Shown here one piece after another: positions 62,711-64,000 of a stretch of DNA of 64,000 bases. The DNA is taken from assembly GCF_003797825.1 (NCBI RefSeq), contig NZ_RKME01000001.1, positions 310,001 through 374,000 of the forward strand, read 5' to 3'. Position numbers and translations under genes: made by a program. Every line of letters starts with the position of its first letter. The first letter of the stretch is position 1. The notes beneath the pieces were generated by a model, which saw only the letters and a program-made list of their open reading frames with translations, was not told the origin of the DNA and ran no database searches. The DNA comes from Gordonia sp. OPL2. Lineage in GTDB: Bacteria; Actinomycetota; Actinomycetes; Mycobacteriales; Mycobacteriaceae.

Positions 62711-63475
62711 ATGGCCCCGCGACCGACTCCCGGAACGATCGTGCTGTTCGGCGGCAGGAGCGAGATCGGGGTCGCCGTGGCGCGTCGCCTGGCAGAAGGC
62801 CGTACCGTCGTCCTGGCCGCCCGACGGCCCGACGAACTCGAGGCGCAGCGAGCACAGTTGCTCGACGCCGGCGCGGTCGCGGTGCACACCGTGGCCTTCG
62901 ACGCCGACGCCACGGACACGCACCCGGATCTCGTGCGTTCCCTGACCGCTCATGGACCCATCGACACCGCGGTCGTCGCCTTCGGCATCCTCGGCGATCA
63001 GAGCCGGGCCGAGACCGACGTCTCGCATGCCCTGCAGATCGCGCACACCGACTATCTCGCGCAGATCAGCGTGCTCACCCCGTTGGCGACCACCCTGCGG
63101 GCGCAGGGATCCGGCACGATCATCGTGTTCTCCTCGGTGGCCGGCATCCGGGTCCGACGCGCGAACTATGTGTACGGCTCCACCAAGGCGGGGCTCGACG
63201 GCTTCGCGAGCGGATTGTCGGATGCGTTGCACGGCAGCGGGGTCCGCCTCCTGTTGGCCCGCCCCGGGTTCGTCGTCGGCGCGATGACGAAGGACCTGAT
63301 GGCGTCCGGCGTCGACCCGGCGCCGTTCTCCGTGACCGCAGACGAGGTCGCCGACGCCGTCGTCCGTGCCCACCGTCGCGGTCGTGGCGAGGTGTGGATC
63401 CCGTGGGTGCTGCGGCCGATGTTCGTCGGCATGCGGATGCTCCCGCGCGCGCTGTGGCGGCGGCTCCCGCGATGA
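62711..63475 (+). CDS. Short-chain dehydrogenase/reductase
   Basis: A 254-residue NAD(P)H-dependent SDR. The nucleotide site GGRSEIGVAVARRLA departs from the classical GxxxGxG but resembles the DprE2-like group. The catalytic residues are Ser in VFSSVAGIRVRRANYVYGSTKAGLDGFASGL with Tyr and Lys in the YGSTK motif. The last 30 residues, VWIPWVLRPMFVGMRMLPRALWRRLPR, are hydrophobic and basic, suggesting membrane contact. The stop shares ATGA with cobL. Confidence 0.88.
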   Translation: MAPRPTPGTIVLFGGRSEIGVAVARRLAEGRTVVLAARRPDELEAQRAQLLDAGAVAVHTVAFDADATDTHPDLVRSLTAHGPIDTAVVAFGILGDQSRAETDVSHALQIAHTDYLAQISVLTPLATTLRAQGSGTIIVFSSVAGIRVRRANYVYGSTKAGLDGFASGLSDALHGSGVRLLLARPGFVVGAMTKDLMASGVDPAPFSVTADEVADAVVRAHRRGRGEVWIPWVLRPMFVGMRMLPRALWRRLPR

Positions 63476-64000
63476 CCCCCAGATTCGTCGTGGTGGGCAT
63501 CGGCGCCGACGGCTGGGACGGTCTGGGCGCCCGGGCGCAGGACGAACTCGCCGGAGCGAGAGTCATCCTCGGATCCGCTCGCCAACTCGACCTGCTCCCT
63601 CCGTTGAGCGCGGAGGTGCGGCGATGGCGCTCACCGATGAGTGCTCACCTCCGTACGGTCCTCGACGACCCCTCCGACGACACCGTCCACATCGTCGCCA
63701 GCGGAGATCCGATGTTCCACGGCATTGGGACCACCGTGGTGCGGGCCGCCGGGATCGATCGGGTGCGGGTCATCCCCGCCGTCTCGAGTGCGAGCCTGGC
63801 CTGTGCGCGCCTCGGATGGGACCTCACCGGGGTGGAGATCGTCAGCACAGTCACCCACGACGTCGACAGTGTCGTCGACGCACTGTCCGACGGCCGCGAC
63901 CTGCTCGTCCTCAGTCGCGACCACACCACCCCCGACGATGTCGCACACCTGTTGACCGCCAACGGTTTCGGATGGTCCTCCATGACCGTGCTGGAACAGC
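63472..64000 (+). CDS. cobL: Precorrin-6Y C5,15-methyltransferase CobL, 5' part
   Basis: The first 176 codons of a cobalamin-pathway methyltransferase. The N-terminal CbiE-like half is visible: TPRFVVVGIGADGWDGLGARAQDEL, VHIVASGDPMFHGIGTTVV and VRVIPAVSSASLACARLGWDL, which are SAM-pocket features of precorrin methylases. The CbiT-like decarboxylating half lies beyond the window. It is translated with the SDR by a 4-base overlap, and it supplies the cofactor used by MetH. Confidence 0.9.
   Translation, partial: MTPRFVVVGIGADGWDGLGARAQDELAGARVILGSARQLDLLPPLSAEVRRWRSPMSAHLRTVLDDPSDDTVHIVASGDPMFHGIGTTVVRAAGIDRVRVIPAVSSASLACARLGWDLTGVEIVSTVTHDVDSVVDALSDGRDLLVLSRDHTTPDDVAHLLTANGFGWSSMTVLEQ

Overview
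The DNA is GC-rich and comes from a mycolic-acid actinobacterium (Mycobacteriales). Three things point there: a mycothiol ligase gene (mshC), a complete Pup-proteasome locus, and a gene order from the M20 peptidase (18.4 kb) to cobL (64 kb) that broadly follows the M. tuberculosis Rv2141c-Rv2072c segment as I remember it. A Gordonia-like genus is my best guess, but no rRNA or other decisive marker is present.

Bases 1-15.1 kb hold part of a siderophore gene cluster. It contains two minus-strand NRPS genes (the second runs off the left edge), a free-standing aryl carrier protein, a flavin-dependent halogenase, a CPA2-type cation/proton antiporter, an isochorismate synthase, an amino-acid N-hydroxylase and a ferric-siderophore reductase. 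Three IdeR/DtxR-like iron boxes sit in its two divergent promoter regions. The first NRPS has a near-perfect glycine code. The second opens with a beta-amino-acid-like code. Together the genes suggest a mixed catecholate/hydroxamate siderophore whose aryl cap may be chlorinated. The DHB ligase, isochorismatase, dehydrogenase and release domain are not in the window and may lie left of base 1.

Bases 15.1-33 kb are conserved chromosome: an LLM oxidoreductase, nucleoside hydrolase, MscS channel, tRNA-Leu(GAG), M20 peptidase, PEBP-like protein, pyrD, DUF5703, LppL-like lipoprotein, uppP, phosphomutase, DUF3090, an SCO1664-family protein, mshC, a PAC2 protein and metH. A small repeat/hairpin cluster lies between the PEBP gene and pyrD.

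Bases 33-38.1 kb look like an accessory insert between metH and the his genes. It has a MarR regulator with a striking 37-bp operator over its own start codon, a DHA2 efflux pump, a GT-C membrane protein with a glycine-rich loop, an alpha/beta hydrolase and a MmyB-type regulator.

Bases 38.1-64 kb hold a HAD phosphatase, hisE-hisG, a thioesterase, an Fe-S RecB-type nuclease and trmI. The Pup-proteasome system follows: mpa, (glgP), dop, pup, prcB, prcA, pafA, pafB, pafC. Next are tatA-tatC-helY, a DUF4333 membrane protein, a 5'-3' exonuclease, an M24 peptidase, a PPOX protein, an SDR and the start of cobL. Pup ends in Gln, so Dop must deamidate it before PafA can ligate it. PafB/PafC are WYL-domain DNA-damage regulators carried with the system.

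No gene-free stretch exceeds about 300 bases. No CRISPR array, insertion sequence, prophage or rRNA gene was seen.
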